Shown piece by piece: positions 24,480-35,927 of a stretch of 64,000 nucleotides of DNA; the first letter of the stretch is position 1; every line of letters begins with the position of its first letter. The position numbers and the translations under genes were made by a program. The stretch comes from Alnus glutinosa. Its lineage: Eukaryota > Streptophyta > Magnoliopsida > Fagales > Betulaceae. The notes beneath the pieces are model-generated. The model searched no databases. It saw only the letters and a list, made by a program, of their open reading frames with translations, and was not told the DNA's origin. Where the stretch lies: assembly GCF_958979055.1 (NCBI RefSeq), contig NC_084890.1, positions 22,852,149 to 22,916,148 on the forward strand, given 5' to 3'.

Positions 24480-24998
24480 ATGGGCATTAAACTACTTGGT
24501 GTTTCTCTCTCTCTCCTTGTGATCTCAGTTGCAGTGATCTCAGCGGCTGCCGATGAGAAAGGCAAGCCCCTAATAACCAAAACTTGCAGCGGCACGGAGT
24601 TTCCCGATGTGTGCACCTCAACTTTGGAGTCGGATTCTCGCAGTTTGAGTGCAGATTTGAAGGGCCTTTCTAGGATTGCCTTGGAGTTGACTGCAGCCAA
24701 AGCAAATGATGCTGCAGAAGTGGCCTATCCATTGCTGCAACATGCATCTGGGTATGAGACATGGGCGCAACTCTCAGGTTGTTTCAATGGTTATAACTTG
24801 AGCGTCTCTCGGATTAAAGGGGACGGTCTCCAATCTTTCGACGAGGGGAAGTATGATAAGGCATACCAAACTGTGGATCTTCTCAATAAGGAAGTAGTTC
24901 ATTGTAGCACCTTTCACATACAAGAGTTGGCTGAAAGCAATACATTGCTATCAAGGTTTACCACTGATGTAAAGACCATTCTACATCTCCTTTTCTAA
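24480..24998 (+). CDS. PMEI-2: secreted invertase/pectin methylesterase inhibitor-like protein
   Basis: A 172-residue intronless protein beginning at the ATG of MGIKLLGVSLSLL. It has a signal peptide (about residues 1-23, cleavage near SAAA-DE) and the four fold cysteines at 36, 45, 101 and 142. The middle region reads AAEVAYPLLQHASGYETWAQ, intermediate between the PMEI-1/4 and PMEI-5/6 types. Its promoter resembles those of PMEI-5/6 most closely (CAGAAACCGGAGCAAAA about 190 bp upstream of the ATG), which suggests that PMEI-2, 5 and 6 share one branch. It ends in the family-wide KTILHLLF. A conserved 3' motif (ATGGAGGTTGTGC) follows at 25024. The frame is open, with no sign of decay. Confidence 0.92.
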   Translation: MGIKLLGVSLSLLVISVAVISAAADEKGKPLITKTCSGTEFPDVCTSTLESDSRSLSADLKGLSRIALELTAAKANDAAEVAYPLLQHASGYETWAQLSGCFNGYNLSVSRIKGDGLQSFDEGKYDKAYQTVDLLNKEVVHCSTFHIQELAESNTLLSRFTTDVKTILHLLF

Positions 24999-25133
24999 TC
25001 ACTGTAATATTTACCAAACTATAATGGAGGTTGTGCTATTTCTTGAACTTTTTGTTTTTATTTCGTTCGTTCATTTGTTTGTTTTTTCTTTTGATATATA
25101 TTCTTCTCCCCGTCACCTTTGACGGGGGTTAAG

Positions 25134-25488
25134 TAGGGTTGGTCTTTCAGGTTGCTGTGTCGGGTTCGGGTCGATCCAGTTAACTCGCCAACTCATTTAG
25201 ATTAACCTGAATATGACACGATTAGCTAAACGGGTTGGGTAGGTCAACCAGTCGGGTTGGTAGGTCAACCCATTTAGCTAAACATGTTATAAACGGGTTA
25301 GCAGGTGACCAAATAATTAAACGGGTTGGCTAGTCAACCCACGAGTTGACCCGCTAACCCTTTTATAATTGTGTCAGTAAGAAGGTCAACTTGCTAACCT
25401 CCTAACTCGTTTAACCTAAACCCTAACCATGTAATTTCGTGTTGTGTTTATGTTGAGTTTGCGGGTCATATTAAAATTACCAACCCTA
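25134..25488. mobile_element. hAT MITE of the TAGGGTTGG type (355 bp)
   Basis: The ends TAGGGTTGGT and ACCAACCCTA are inverted repeats. The flanking octamers GGGTTAAG (25126-25133) and GTGCTAAG (25489-25496) match at six of eight positions, an aged hAT target duplication. The interior is rich in 'cgggttgg' and 'gtcaaccc' motifs. It is related in design to the element at 33500. Confidence 0.75.
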
Positions 25489-25609
25489 GTGCTAAGGGGT
25501 GATAGCAAGGCCAACGAAAGGCAACTTAAGCCGTCGTTTAAGGATCCCAATTAATAATTATATGATAATTATCTTCGGTGGATTATTGGCAATACATGTA
25601 TTGTACAAT

Positions 25610-25745
25610 TCATTTTAAATGGAGTGCCTAATTTCACACGTGGTGGTACTATATACAGGGGCTATGATGTTATTTTTAAAGTTTAGAGACGTACACGAAA
25701 ATATAGTAGTAGTTCAAGAGGCATTAATGAAGTTGTAATTAAGAT
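25610..25745 (+). repeat. Short copy of the PMEI upstream repeat
   Basis: Matches 1128-1225, 17640-17700 and inverted 44690-44730 ('taatttcacacgtggtg' block). It precedes the larger copy at 26025, as expected of a head-to-tail arrangement of old units. Confidence 0.7.
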
Positions 25746-25833
25746 GGACATACATGTAGGTATTAATGAAGTTATTAACCAAATTTGATGGCATGATCCA
25801 AAATGTTACGAATAAACTAATGCAAAGAAATGA

Positions 25834-25985
25834 TTTTTGCACATCTCTTGTATATTTTTTGTACATCACTATTCTAAATCAATCATTGAATTTGTAGGAC
25901 TTACAAGGATCCACATGTGAGTTCTACAAATCCAATGATTGATTTATAAAAGTACTATACAAAAGATGTACAATAAATGTGCATG
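25834..25985. mobile_element. Palindromic MITE (about 150 bp)
   Basis: GCACATCTCTTGTATA near the left end is answered by its near reverse complement at the right, and AAATCAATCATTGAATTT is mirrored in the middle, so most of the element can fold on itself. The target duplication is not clear. Confidence 0.6.
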
Positions 25986-26024
25986 TAAGTATGTAACATG
26001 TCTCGCTAATGTAACTCACCTGAT

Positions 26025-27030
26025 GTCAATATGTAACGATGAGGCATAATTTTTTTTTAAGAATAAATAAAAATTTAATTAACCTATTTAAATGCAAATT
26101 TCCATTTTAAGTATACATGGAACTTCAATATTAATTTTTAGGAAAAAAAATTTAAATTAGTCCACGTGGTTATATTGATTTGCAATAAGCTTTATGTACG
26201 TAGTCAAAAATGTTTTAAGAGTTCGCTATGGTATGCAAAAATAACAAATAAGTCCATACTATTAACTTCCATAAAAAATATTGACAAATTCTTTTAATTT
26301 GCCACGTCATATTGAATTATATTACGGCACGTGTCACCCATTATAATAATGTTATATACTACACTCCTATCAGGAGAGTGTACATAGTGTATAACATTAT
26401 TGAAAAAGAAATTTAAGATTTGGTCGAGACAATCACATCAACATTTGTGAAATACTTTTTCCCATATTATTGATTGTCTTCGAATCTTCGAATTTATTCG
26501 GTACTTGCGGCGCAAACCGTTGAAATTGAGAAATTTATAAATTAATTTGCAGCCATTTTGACTGACGTTTGAATTGCTCTTTGTTCTAGATCTTAATTTT
26601 TTTAAGTAATCTTTGTTCTAGATCTTATTTGCGGAATAAAATTCCTTTAAAAGAAAAGGGCCCCTTTTAGGAGAGCTTGACCAAACCTAATTAGATGCTA
26701 AGTACCTCAAAGTCTTATGACTTTTATTGGCATGAGGGGAAATAATTGAAGCGACGACCACCATTTGATTTTGAGTGTAGTTTCGCCTAACGCGGTGTGG
26801 AAGCACATATACTTTCCAACAACAATTTCGTTTTGACCAAGGATCTTGCATTTGTCGTCAAAGGTGGCCTAAATCAAATAAAACCATGCCACATTTTCAA
26901 CCCCAAATTTCACACGCATATTAAATAGAATATGAATACAAGAAATTGGTAAAAACTGTTGAATTAAATGTCTTGCATCAATATTTATATCACTATATGT
27001 TATTAACATATCTCATGTCTCGCAAAACAT
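26025..27030 (+). repeat. Duplicated intergenic block, copy 2
   Basis: Direct copy of 1-1615 with an internal loss of about 565 bp at 26947. No gene. Confidence 0.8.
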
Positions 27031-27950
27031 CGTCATATTTCATAAGACAATATCATATCTCAAATTTCATAAAACATCAATATAAGTAATACATATCAAC
27101 TCAGTCAGATATCAATGGAATAGTAGATCAAGAGTTTAACTCCCTCATATTCAAAGAAATGGTAAGAGTAAGCTCAAACCTAAGTGAGAGCAGCTCAATC
27201 ACCTACAATATAGCATCATTTTAACTAGAAAGAGCAAGCTCAATTACCAAAATCATCTGTGTCCATACTTCGATTCTTTCCCTCTTTCTCTTCATCATCT
27301 TCCTCCACCAAAATCATCCACACAGAAAATCTAGAACCAAAACAACCAACAACAAAATTAACCCAAACCCAAATACCCAGAAATCTTTGGTCGCTCTTTC
27401 CCTCTCTCTATTCACTATTCATTTTGGGTGTTTTGGTTAACGAAGGCAGAGAGAGGTGAGATGAGAAGTGAGGGAGAGGGATGCAGGTGAACGAAGAGGG
27501 AGAGGGATGCGGGTGGAGTGACAGAGAGGGAGAGATAAAATATTAATAAAAAAAGTGTAAACAGATGAACAATGAATAGGCTGTTCATGTTAGTAAAAAA
27601 AAAGTTATAATGATTAGTTTGCTGGAGTGAAAAAAGGCTCAAAATAGTCAAATTTGACTATTTTAAAGGTTTTAGAGCATCTACTGGAGATGCTCTTATA
27701 TCAATAGTTAGGTGAGTTTGCATTAAATCCACGTTTTACTTCAACCCGCACGCTAAAGTCACGTCAGTAGAGGAAGACCCAAAAGACTATTACCTAATAT
27801 GTGAATACTGAATAATAACCGCAATAACTCTACATATGCAGTTAATAAAATTATAATGTAAATTTAGATATCTAAAAATTATATCCGCATTTTATAAATA
27901 TGACCGAGTATATTACAACTAACCGCATTCAAATTCAAAATCACATTTGC
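27031..27950. other. Intergenic stretch with a MITE end
   Basis: Low-complexity CT/GA-rich DNA (27250-27540). Around 27668-27695, AGAGCATCTACTGGAGATGCTCT looks like a terminal hairpin of a 'GAGCATCTCC' type plant MITE, but its other end is not evident. Confidence 0.4.
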
Positions 27951-27959
27951 ATGTACACC

Positions 27960-28387
27960 TTACCTATTGTGAATAGCTAGAGCTTGATCACGTAATCATT
28001 GGTTGTTAGGCCTGGAGTAGTAGAGGATTCACCTACATTAGCACCTGGAAATGTCCCCATACCGATGTCATTTAACATTTATTCAACCTCATCAATATTC
28101 TTCGCACTTGCATTATCATCTTTATGATTGGCATGCTCATTTATACGAAACGGGTCTTCTTCCCCATGAAATACCCACTTGGTGTAGTACATATCAATTC
28201 CGTTAATGAATAAATCATCTTCCACCTTGTCTATCAGCTTATAATAACGATTCTCACACTTGCGACATGGACACTTGATCCTATTAAGCCCATCCACATG
28301 ACCACGTGCCATTCTAATGAATTGTTCAACACCATTTGAATATTTCTCACCAAATCTATGAGTTTCTTGCATCCAACTCTTATCCAT
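27960..28387 (-). pseudogene. CACTA (En/Spm) transposase-associated domain fragment
   Basis: The open stretch 28079-28387 begins MDKSWMQETHRFGEKYSNGV and contains FIRMARG, then IKCPCRKCENRYY and WVFHGE. These are the signature positions of the Transpos_assoc domain found at the N-terminus of plant CACTA transposases. The frame meets TAA after DEVE, whereas MLNDIGMGTFP, usual for the family, continues in frame beyond it to about 27968, where a GTAAG donor-like site follows. The remaining transposase domains are not in the neighbourhood, so this is a broken piece of a DNA transposon. Confidence 0.75.
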
Positions 28388-28389
28388 CT

Positions 28390-29190
28390 CGATGTTCGTT
28401 TAAATAAAGTCTTCGTACCAGTTTATAAAGCAAGCTACAAAGGAACCGGGAAAATAAAGGTAAAATTAGTATTAGTTTTAAATAAAGCTATATTGCAAAT
28501 TATACAAATGGCAGTTATGACCAACAAAAACCATGAATCAAAAATGACAATTTCGATGGCTTATCCCTCCATAACTAATTGTGCAAACAATATCCAAGCT
28601 TTAATCCAAGCAAATTGCCCCCATTTTCTCAATCTTTTAAATTCACTTTGGCATTCTTTTTTTTCTGTAATTCAATGTTTCAGACCAACTTCTATGACTT
28701 CTAACGTTGAAAACTTTGGTTTGATGAGATTAGTGTTATATCCAAGCTTTAATGCTAAAAGCCTCCACATTTCATCTTAGCTTTAGGTAAACACTGTTTA
28801 CAATGTCTCTTCAATCAAACAATGTCTCTAACCTAGTACATTCTTCTCGGTAGTTGCACATAAATGCAGAAAAGGCACTGAAAAAAAATAATCAACTTGT
28901 GAAAGAGATACTTTCCAAAAGGATTTCACTTGTGGACCATGGCTAGACACATATTACAAATAAAACTTGTCGACCATGGCCTTCTGGACATATTTTGAAA
29001 GGGAAGCAGATTCTTGCGTTCACATTGCATATAACTGAGCAATAGATTCAGAAAGAGGGGTCTTTGAATGCTTTCTGGCTGGTGAAGCCTGCTTTCTATT
29101 TTTTAGCACTGGCCCACATTTCTATGCCTACAAACTACCATGTGTGGCCGCCCTACACTGCTTTCCATGCCAGTGTGCTAGTTAAGACTC
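28390..29190. other. Intergenic stretch, nothing recognised
   Basis: No coding homology recognised. It may include upstream remains of the CACTA fragment. Confidence 0.4.
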
Positions 29191-29198
29191 CAAGACTT

Positions 29199-29201
<3 letters not shown>

Positions 29202-29249
<48 letters not shown>
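29202..29249. repeat. (TA)n microsatellite
   Basis: About 24 TA units. Confidence 0.95.
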
Positions 29250-29252
<3 letters not shown>

Positions 29253-31800
29253 CGTTTCAATTAAATCCAGGAGCTAATTTTACAAATTTATACAATGAAA
29301 AGTGTTACTGTTCACAAATGATCTTTGATAAGCTTAATGACATTTGGGAGTGTTGGTTGAGCTCACAGGTTCAAACCCCAGCTGGATGGTAAGCTAATTA
29401 ATTATCATGCAAGAAATATAAGTGTTGCCGTTTGATTAAACATAATTAACCATGGTGTATGAATCCACATGTTATCTGGTCATAATCATATAAAAGTCCA
29501 GCATATATAGACTAGTTTTGGAATCTTTGTGGAGCTGATGATATTATTAAACAAATGTTAGATATATTCGTGATTGTGATTGGCAGTGAAAATATGCAAT
29601 GGGGAGTAACATAACATGAAATCTCCTCAACTCTCCTGGAAATTTTAGATATATTCATGACCAAACCAAAGTCGTAAGCTTCTGCTTCAGTTTGTTTCAC
29701 AATTTCATACTAAATCAAAGGTATGCAAATGAGAAAACCCTTGCACCCTTGTTTTGCAACCAGGAATGAATTCACCCTTTTCAAGCCATATGATATAGCC
29801 AAGAGGTATTAGAGGCAGTCAAAGGTACCAAGCATCTAAAAGATATTGTTTCATAACATTGAAATAACATAAATTAACATCATAGCTAAAACTGTATGGA
29901 AAGGAAAAAAGAATATCCAAATAGCACTTCAAAGATTATTCTCCCTGTGCTTGCTAGTTAGAATTATGCTTCTTCCTGCAAGGTCAAAGCTCCTCAACTT
30001 TCTAACGAATGTTGTCCTAAAACATCTCAATCAATGAAATCAGAAAATCTATAACTTCAATCGTAGTTGTGTTTCGAGAAAGAAATTATTTGCCTCCATA
30101 AAACTTAAAATAGTTCATTAAGTCTAGAGAATTCCAGGAGAGATTTACATAACTCAGAGACGTTTAAGGAATCAAAGCTATTAGCAGAGTTGAAATATGA
30201 ATGCCTTTGAAAGAGAATGGCGAAAAGATACACTTATAAGAATTCATGATCGTAGAGAACACACCTTAATTGGACTAAGAACAACAGCCTTTTTTCTCTC
30301 TTAGCCAGTAATTCAAACAGAGCTTCGGTGCAAATACTCCTACAAAATTACCCAATTCAACATTGTCATAGCAGGTTGTGATCCTCAATGTTCAACCAAA
30401 ACCAAACTTTTTCATTATTCAATTCTCCAAGAGGGAGAGAATGGAAGACGAGTACACAGCAGAACATTAATCTACTAAACTTATATATGTGTATGTGTAC
30501 ATAATTACAGGGTTACAGGGTTCCTTAATTAGCTTTAGATTTAAAACTGGGATTAAACTAATAGAGGACAAACAGAGAAGAATCAAAATCACATTGTTGC
30601 TCACCCATAGGAGTCGTTCCGATGCAAGCAAGAAGAAAGAAAAATATTATGCTTTCTAATTTATTTTTGGGATTGACAATTGTTCTGATGCAAATAATTT
30701 TGTGCTGTAAAGTTCCATCTTGGTGAATGAAGGGAAAAATAGTCATGCTCTCCACATTAGCATCATCTCAAACATGCAATACTTAAGAACATGCAGACAA
30801 CAACAAACCAAGCGGTATGCATACTCTCTCGCTTGAACACGAAGATATCACAAACAATTCTCATAGAAAATACAAAAGTTGAAAGCTTAAACATAATGAC
30901 ATACCTCCATACCCTGTAACCCTGTAATTATGTGGCCTTGTCAGTTGAAGGCCACATATAAACATATTCAATTGAGGGATGAATCCCATCTATTAACACC
31001 CATCTAAAGTTAAATGCACCAATTACAGATTTTATGCAATTGTATGTAGTTCTATCTGTCTCTGTTTTTGGGCTCATCCATCTCAGTGTATTCACCTCTA
31101 CAACAATAAATCTGAGACTGAGTCCTCACTTGGAGGATAAACTAATTCATAGAAAGATACGAAAAAGCTGACAAACCAAAAGACCCTTAATCAAGAGAAA
31201 TACAGAGAAAGCAATTAAAACCCACTTTCAGTACAACAGAGTAAAAAGAAGGATCGTCTTCCCCCCATATATTTCTGAACAGAGAATGGCAAAATCCAAA
31301 ATTGAACCGGTGACCTCACTCTCTATATTCTTGGAATTGTATGCGAGGAAAGGTGAAATCAGCGACTTTGTAAGTCAAATTTAAGCACTTTCTCTGCTTT
31401 TGGTTGAATAAAAACTTGATCTGCTCACAACTTCAGTTACATATTATATAAAGGGAAACGAAGGGTACGTACAGTTGAACCACGTTACATAATAGAGAAT
31501 TGTTGTACAATGGCCTCAAATCCGATTTTTGTGCTGCCCACCTGAACTTCCAATCTTTTTTCCCCACTTGTGTAGCAATTTCAGAGAGAGAGAGAGAGAG
31601 AGAACAGTAATGATGAATCCGTTCCCTTCTCTGGTAAAATGAGAGACCAATATTCCGGCCCTTCTCTCTTTCTTTCTCGAAACCTAAGAAATTTTGATTG
31701 TAGCTAGAAGAGGGAGGGCGTTAGAACAGAGAGGCTCGTTGGGGAAAATTTTGGCGAGTGCGGGAAAGACTCCGAACGCGCCGGTGAATATTTTCAGAGT
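29250..31800. other. Unassigned 2.5 kb stretch
   Basis: It is less repeat-like than its surroundings, but I find no convincing ORF. A perfect 21 bp inverted repeat (30501-30521 and 30911-30931) encloses about 390 bp. The end 31580-31800, read on the minus strand, is CT-rich and GC-richer and looks like a gene 5' leader, with an AG dinucleotide repeat at 31578-31600. No coding exon can be tied to it. Confidence 0.4.
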
Positions 31801-31804
31801 TAGA

Positions 31805-32114
31805 GATTCAATTAATATAATTTATGGATACTTTTAGCGACGACAAATATATACATAGTCGTCATTAATATCTGCTATTAACGACGACCGTTGTGGCCGC
31901 TATAATGTTTGTTATAAGCCCACTCTGGTCACTAATGCTTTCCGCGTGTTAAAAAGAATTCTTGCTTCAATAATAACGACGACATATTAGCGACGACATT
32001 TAGTCGTTGCTGATGTTAGAATTTTTGTGAAACATTAGCGACAACAATATTAGTGACAACTTGTGGGTCGTTGCCAACAAAGTGGTTACTATAAAGGCAC
32101 TTTTTCTTGTAGTG
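31805..32114. mobile_element. CACTA terminus
   Basis: The sequence ends TTTTTCTTGTAGTG at 32114 (reverse complement CACTACAAG) and is preceded by subterminal repeats of the 'agcgacgaca' type on both strands (31837-32060). That is the usual build of a plant CACTA end. The opposite terminus is not found in the window. Confidence 0.7.
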
Positions 32115-32254
32115 TACTCTCTCTCTCACATAGGGAACGCAGCAGGGGAGAAGAAAGAGAGCAGAGGAGAGGGCTTAATGCAGGGGACTTACTTGTCTCT
32201 AAAATTCGAGTTCTTTCTTTTTCATGTCTTTTTATTAGTACTTTGTCATATATT

Positions 32255-32990
32255 TTAATAGGATAAGTAGCTAAATCTCTAGTTAAGGTTAAGGTGAAGC
32301 CTAATATGTGCTCTTGAGACTATTTTAGTTGTCGTTCTTCATTGATTAATGATTGAAAATTAGAAATGGTTTTTATTTGAAAGTAATTTTATGAGACAAG
32401 TTTATTTTGATTCATTATGATTTTTGTTTATATCAAATGCATAATTTGTTTGATTTGTTATGATTCGAAAATATATTGAATGCTTAATTTATTGTAACAT
32501 TTGATTAAAATCAAATTTTATCCTCTCATGTTCAATCTATATTTCATTTTTCCTTACGCTTAATTGTTTTATCTTCATACTATAAGAGTTTATTATCTAC
32601 CTAGTTGAGAAAAAAAATATATGTCTCAAGAATACGTAATAGATTACTAGGTGGACCCCTGAAGCCTTAGTATTTTCCATTAATTTCTTCAAATCTCACT
32701 TTTATTAATTAGTTTGGTAATTTAATGTTAGTTTACCTTTGGTTCTTTTTATCTTGATAGTTTATTGCTTTTATAATTTACTTTGTTTAGATTAATTGCA
32801 TGTTTAATTTTATTTTTATTTTTGACCAACTACATTTTCATTGAACTAGATTAGGATTAATATAGTTAGATTTGGTTAGTTTTCCTATGATTACGCAAGT
32901 CTCTCTGGATTCGATCTCGCACTTGCAATGCTATACTTGAATACGGTTCATACGCTTGCAAGTACAATAAAAATTTCACAAGTTTTTAGT
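32255..32990. mobile_element. LTR-like fragment, Athila/Tat-type (fossil)
   Basis: AT-rich DNA ending with a 'tctctggattcgatctcgcacttgc' type stretch (32901-32926) and 'cttgcaagtacaataaaaatttcacaag', which resembles the 3' end of Athila/Tat-like LTRs. There is no partner LTR and no coding part. It is broken and old. Confidence 0.35.
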
Positions 32991-33499
32991 TGGGTGTTTA
33001 GCTAAGAGATTGAGAGGATAAAGGTTAACGTTGCTAGATTGGACACGTCAACTTTAGAAGATCTAGAGCAGCTTATTAAATAAGTTTTTTAAGGAAATGA
33101 TTATTTTCTTACACCCTTTTTGATAAGGTTGAATAAATTAATAATATCGAGGAATACGAAGGCATAGAGGTAGGTCTCCTTTCGTGGTAGTGTGAATAAT
33201 GTAATCAAATGTTATTGAGGCTGTTTGTTTAAGGAATGGATTGACTGAATGAACTTGAGATAGAAAACAAGGTAGCTGGCTGAGGCTAACAACCAGCAAA
33301 AGAGCAGACCTTTACACTGAAACAAAAAATAGAATCATAAGATTAACATCTAAAGCAAATGCGACTATACTCTGTAAAATAATTTGGAGATAGATAGATC
33401 ATGCTACAATATAATATCTGACGAAAAGATAAAGATGTTGAGGTTTGAAGGATGTATGGAAGCATTGCGTGATCTAGATCAACAGTAAAGGCTAATAGC

Positions 33500-33993
33500 T
33501 AGGGTTGGCAATTTTTGACACGACCCGCAAACCCAACACGAACACGACACGAAAAAATCGGGTTTGGGTTTGTTATAATCGGGTTCGGGTCATAATCGGG
33601 TTGACCCGATTATGACCCGATTGTAATCGTGTTTGGCGGGTCAACCCGCGGGTTGGCCCGTCAACCCGATTATGACCCGATTGCACGAGTTGACCCGATA
33701 ACACGATTACCCGCCAACACGATTATAACCCGATTACCCGGGTTGACCCGCCAACACGATTATAACCCGATTAAAAAAAACAATTGAAGGTTGAAACTTG
33801 AAACATGTGAAAAACAGTGAAATTGATGCCGGGTCGGGTCGGGTAAACGGGTGACACGTTTTTTAGTCGGGTTTGTCGGGTCGTGTTCGGGATACCCGAT
33901 TAATAATCGGTCGGGTTCGGGTTGACACGTTTATATAATCGGGTCAGTCGGGTTGACCCGAACCCGACCCGTGAACCCGAATTGCCAACCCTA
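33500..33993. mobile_element. hAT MITE (494 bp) built of CGGGTTGACCCG modules
   Basis: The ends TAGGGTTGGCAATT and AATTGCCAACCCTA are perfect inverted repeats, flanked by an exact 8 bp target duplication CTAATAGC (33492-33499 and 33994-34001). The interior is packed with 'cgggttgacccg', 'aatcgggt' and 'cccgatt' units in both orientations, so it can fold into many short hairpins. It has no coding capacity. The exact duplication and ends suggest a younger insertion than the one at 25134. Confidence 0.93.
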
Positions 33994-34009
33994 CTAATAG
34001 CCAGACAGA

Positions 34010-34914
34010 GTAATTATGGGAGGATGGAGAGGATGTATGTTGAAACAACAAGGAATTAATGAATTGAAAAGAGAATTGAGAAGCATTATTTTATGCCCTT
34101 ATTCTTCATTCGAGCATTTCTAAGTGATAAGGGTACGTAATGAATGAAGAAAGGATCATGATTGATGATTGGATGTTATATCTATGAGATTGGTCAATGA
34201 TGGAACAAGTAATGTTAGCTAGCAAGCAAATTTTAAGGATGCAATTTATTTAAGGAGTGGATAATGTAACACTTGAGATTTCAATCTGGTAGAACAATTG
34301 AGAAAAAAATGTCTAATGATAAGAGGGAATTATCATTACATTTCTACATGTGTTATAAACATACCACAAAGATTAGGATCGATCGGATTGCGTTTAAAGG
34401 TCGCTTCTAAAGCAAAGTAACTTTACGCGCTAAAGTTTCGAACAAGTGAAACAAGGTCAAACGAATTGCAAACGCTTCGTGTAATATATAAAAACGACTG
34501 TCTCATAGTCTTCTATATATTGTGTAGCTAGGGATGACATTCTATTTATAGAATTTTATGACCATCAAATGAGAGACACGTGTCCCTCCATTCTGTAGCT
34601 AGGGAAGTGCCACATGACACTGCCTTGGGATGGTTTGGCTACCCTCATTTGGCTAAAGGATTTGCTCGAGGACCCTCTCCATTTTTTTTATATATAATAT
34701 TTAGTTTTCTAATATTATATAATTATTTTTCTACCATAATTGGCAGCTAGCATTAATTAGAGACGATTAAAATTAACATTTTTTTCCCATCTTAGAGCTA
34801 GCCTTAAATAACTTTTTCTTTTTTTGAAAAAATCTTTATCGTACAATTATTAATTAGACCTTAATCGACCGCCTAATTCGCATAAAGCTTGAGCCGCCTG
34901 TTATATATCACCTA
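34010..34914. other. Intergenic stretch, nothing recognised
   Basis: No gene or element ends identified. It borders the 3' side of the PMEI-3 block. Confidence 0.45.
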
Positions 34915-35112
34915 AACCCCTAGCACCATAAAATGTGACAACTGGTAAAACATGACGGGGAGAAGAATATATAAAAGGATCAAATAAAAATTAGGAACGG
35001 AGAAGGACAAAAACAAAAAAAAGATATGGAAATTAATGGCACAACCTCTGTTATTCTAATATTCTTTGTTATTTTAGAAATATTTATTCATGGAAAAGAC
35101 TCCATGCAATGA

Positions 35113-35628
35113 TCAGAAAAGGAGACGTAGAATGGTCTTTACATCAGTGGTGAACCTGGATACCATTGTGTTGCTCTTAGCCAACTCTGGTATGAGAAAG
35201 GTGCTACAATGGAGTGCTTCCTTCTTAAGAAAATCCACAGTTTGGTATGCCTTCTTATACTTCCCCTCATCAAAATATTTGAGACCGTCCCTTTTTATTC
35301 GGTAGACGCTTATGTTATAACCATGGAAACAAGCTGAGAGCTCCGCCCATCTCTCATAGCTAGACTCATGTTGCATCAACCGAAACACCAACCTTGCTGT
35401 GCCATTTGCTTTGGTTGCGCTCAACTCCAAGGCAATCCTAGAAAGGCCCTTAAGATCTGCACTCAAACTCCGAGGATCCGATGCCAAAGTTGACGTGCAC
35501 ACGTCGGGAAACGCCGTGCCGCCGCAAGTTTCGGTTATCAGAAGCTTGCCTTTCTCATCGGCACCTGTTGATATCACTGCAATTGAGATCACAAGGAGAG
35601 GGAGAGAAACACCAAGTTTAATGCCCAT
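35113..35628 (-). CDS. PMEI-3: secreted invertase/pectin methylesterase inhibitor-like protein
   Basis: A 171-residue intronless protein. The start is the ATG of MGIKLGVSLPLL (35626-35628); a longer frame to 35667 begins with TTG and is not the start. It has one leucine fewer in the signal peptide than the other copies. Cleavage is expected near STGA-DE. The fold cysteines are at 35, 44, 100 and 141. It is the most basic and most divergent copy (RLVFRLMQHESSYERWAE, YRIKRDGLKYFDEGKYKKA), with TSTLASD in place of TSTLESD. The frame is open and the promoter core (TTGACC at 35740-35745, TATA at 35694-35702) is kept. An array of CACGTG motifs in a CACTA end begins about 350 bp upstream of the ATG and may influence its regulation. 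Confidence 0.92.
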   Translation of the reverse strand: MGIKLGVSLPLLVISIAVISTGADEKGKLLITETCGGTAFPDVCTSTLASDPRSLSADLKGLSRIALELSATKANGTARLVFRLMQHESSYERWAELSACFHGYNISVYRIKRDGLKYFDEGKYKKAYQTVDFLKKEALHCSTFLIPELAKSNTMVSRFTTDVKTILRLLF

Positions 35629-35693
35629 TTTTAATTGCTGCACAATGGAAGAGCTTATATATTGCAACTTGCAACCATACTTTCTTTGCCCTT

Positions 35694-35745
35694 CTTTTTA
35701 TAGTATATTATCAGTATGAACTGATTGTAGCAGCCTGCTTTGACC
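35694..35745 (-). promoter_or_regulatory. PMEI-3 promoter block
   Basis: TATAAAAAG on the minus strand (35694-35702) and TTGACC on the plus strand (35740-35745), equivalent to the GGTCAA block of the other copies. Confidence 0.7.
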
Positions 35746-35927
35746 AAATTTGATTTGGAATTATTTTGACGGTGGAAATTTTGTGATATTAATTAGTTTG
35801 TAACAAATTATTTGTTTTAACAGCTCATATATCAGTTATAATATGGTAAAATTTTTACCTTCAAAGAAATCTACTTAATTAATAAAATAGAATACCCAAA
35901 CAATTTTTCCTAACAATCACTACAAAA

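Larger units (their letters stand above)
34915..35925 (-). repeat. Duplication block with PMEI-3
   Basis: Homologous to the PMEI-1 and PMEI-4 blocks from the 3' UTR to about 220 bp upstream of the TATA box. The upstream homology ('aatagaatacccaaac') stops where a CACTA end begins at 35928. Confidence 0.8.

Noticed and set aside
29360-29390. tRNA B-box-like GGTTCAAACCCCAGC
   Set aside because: No convincing A-box at the right distance and no cloverleaf can be drawn; at best a SINE trace.
35399-35719. 106-residue plus-strand frame over PMEI-3
   Set aside because: Exact antisense of the PMEI signal peptide and first helix; the same shadow recurs opposite all six genes.
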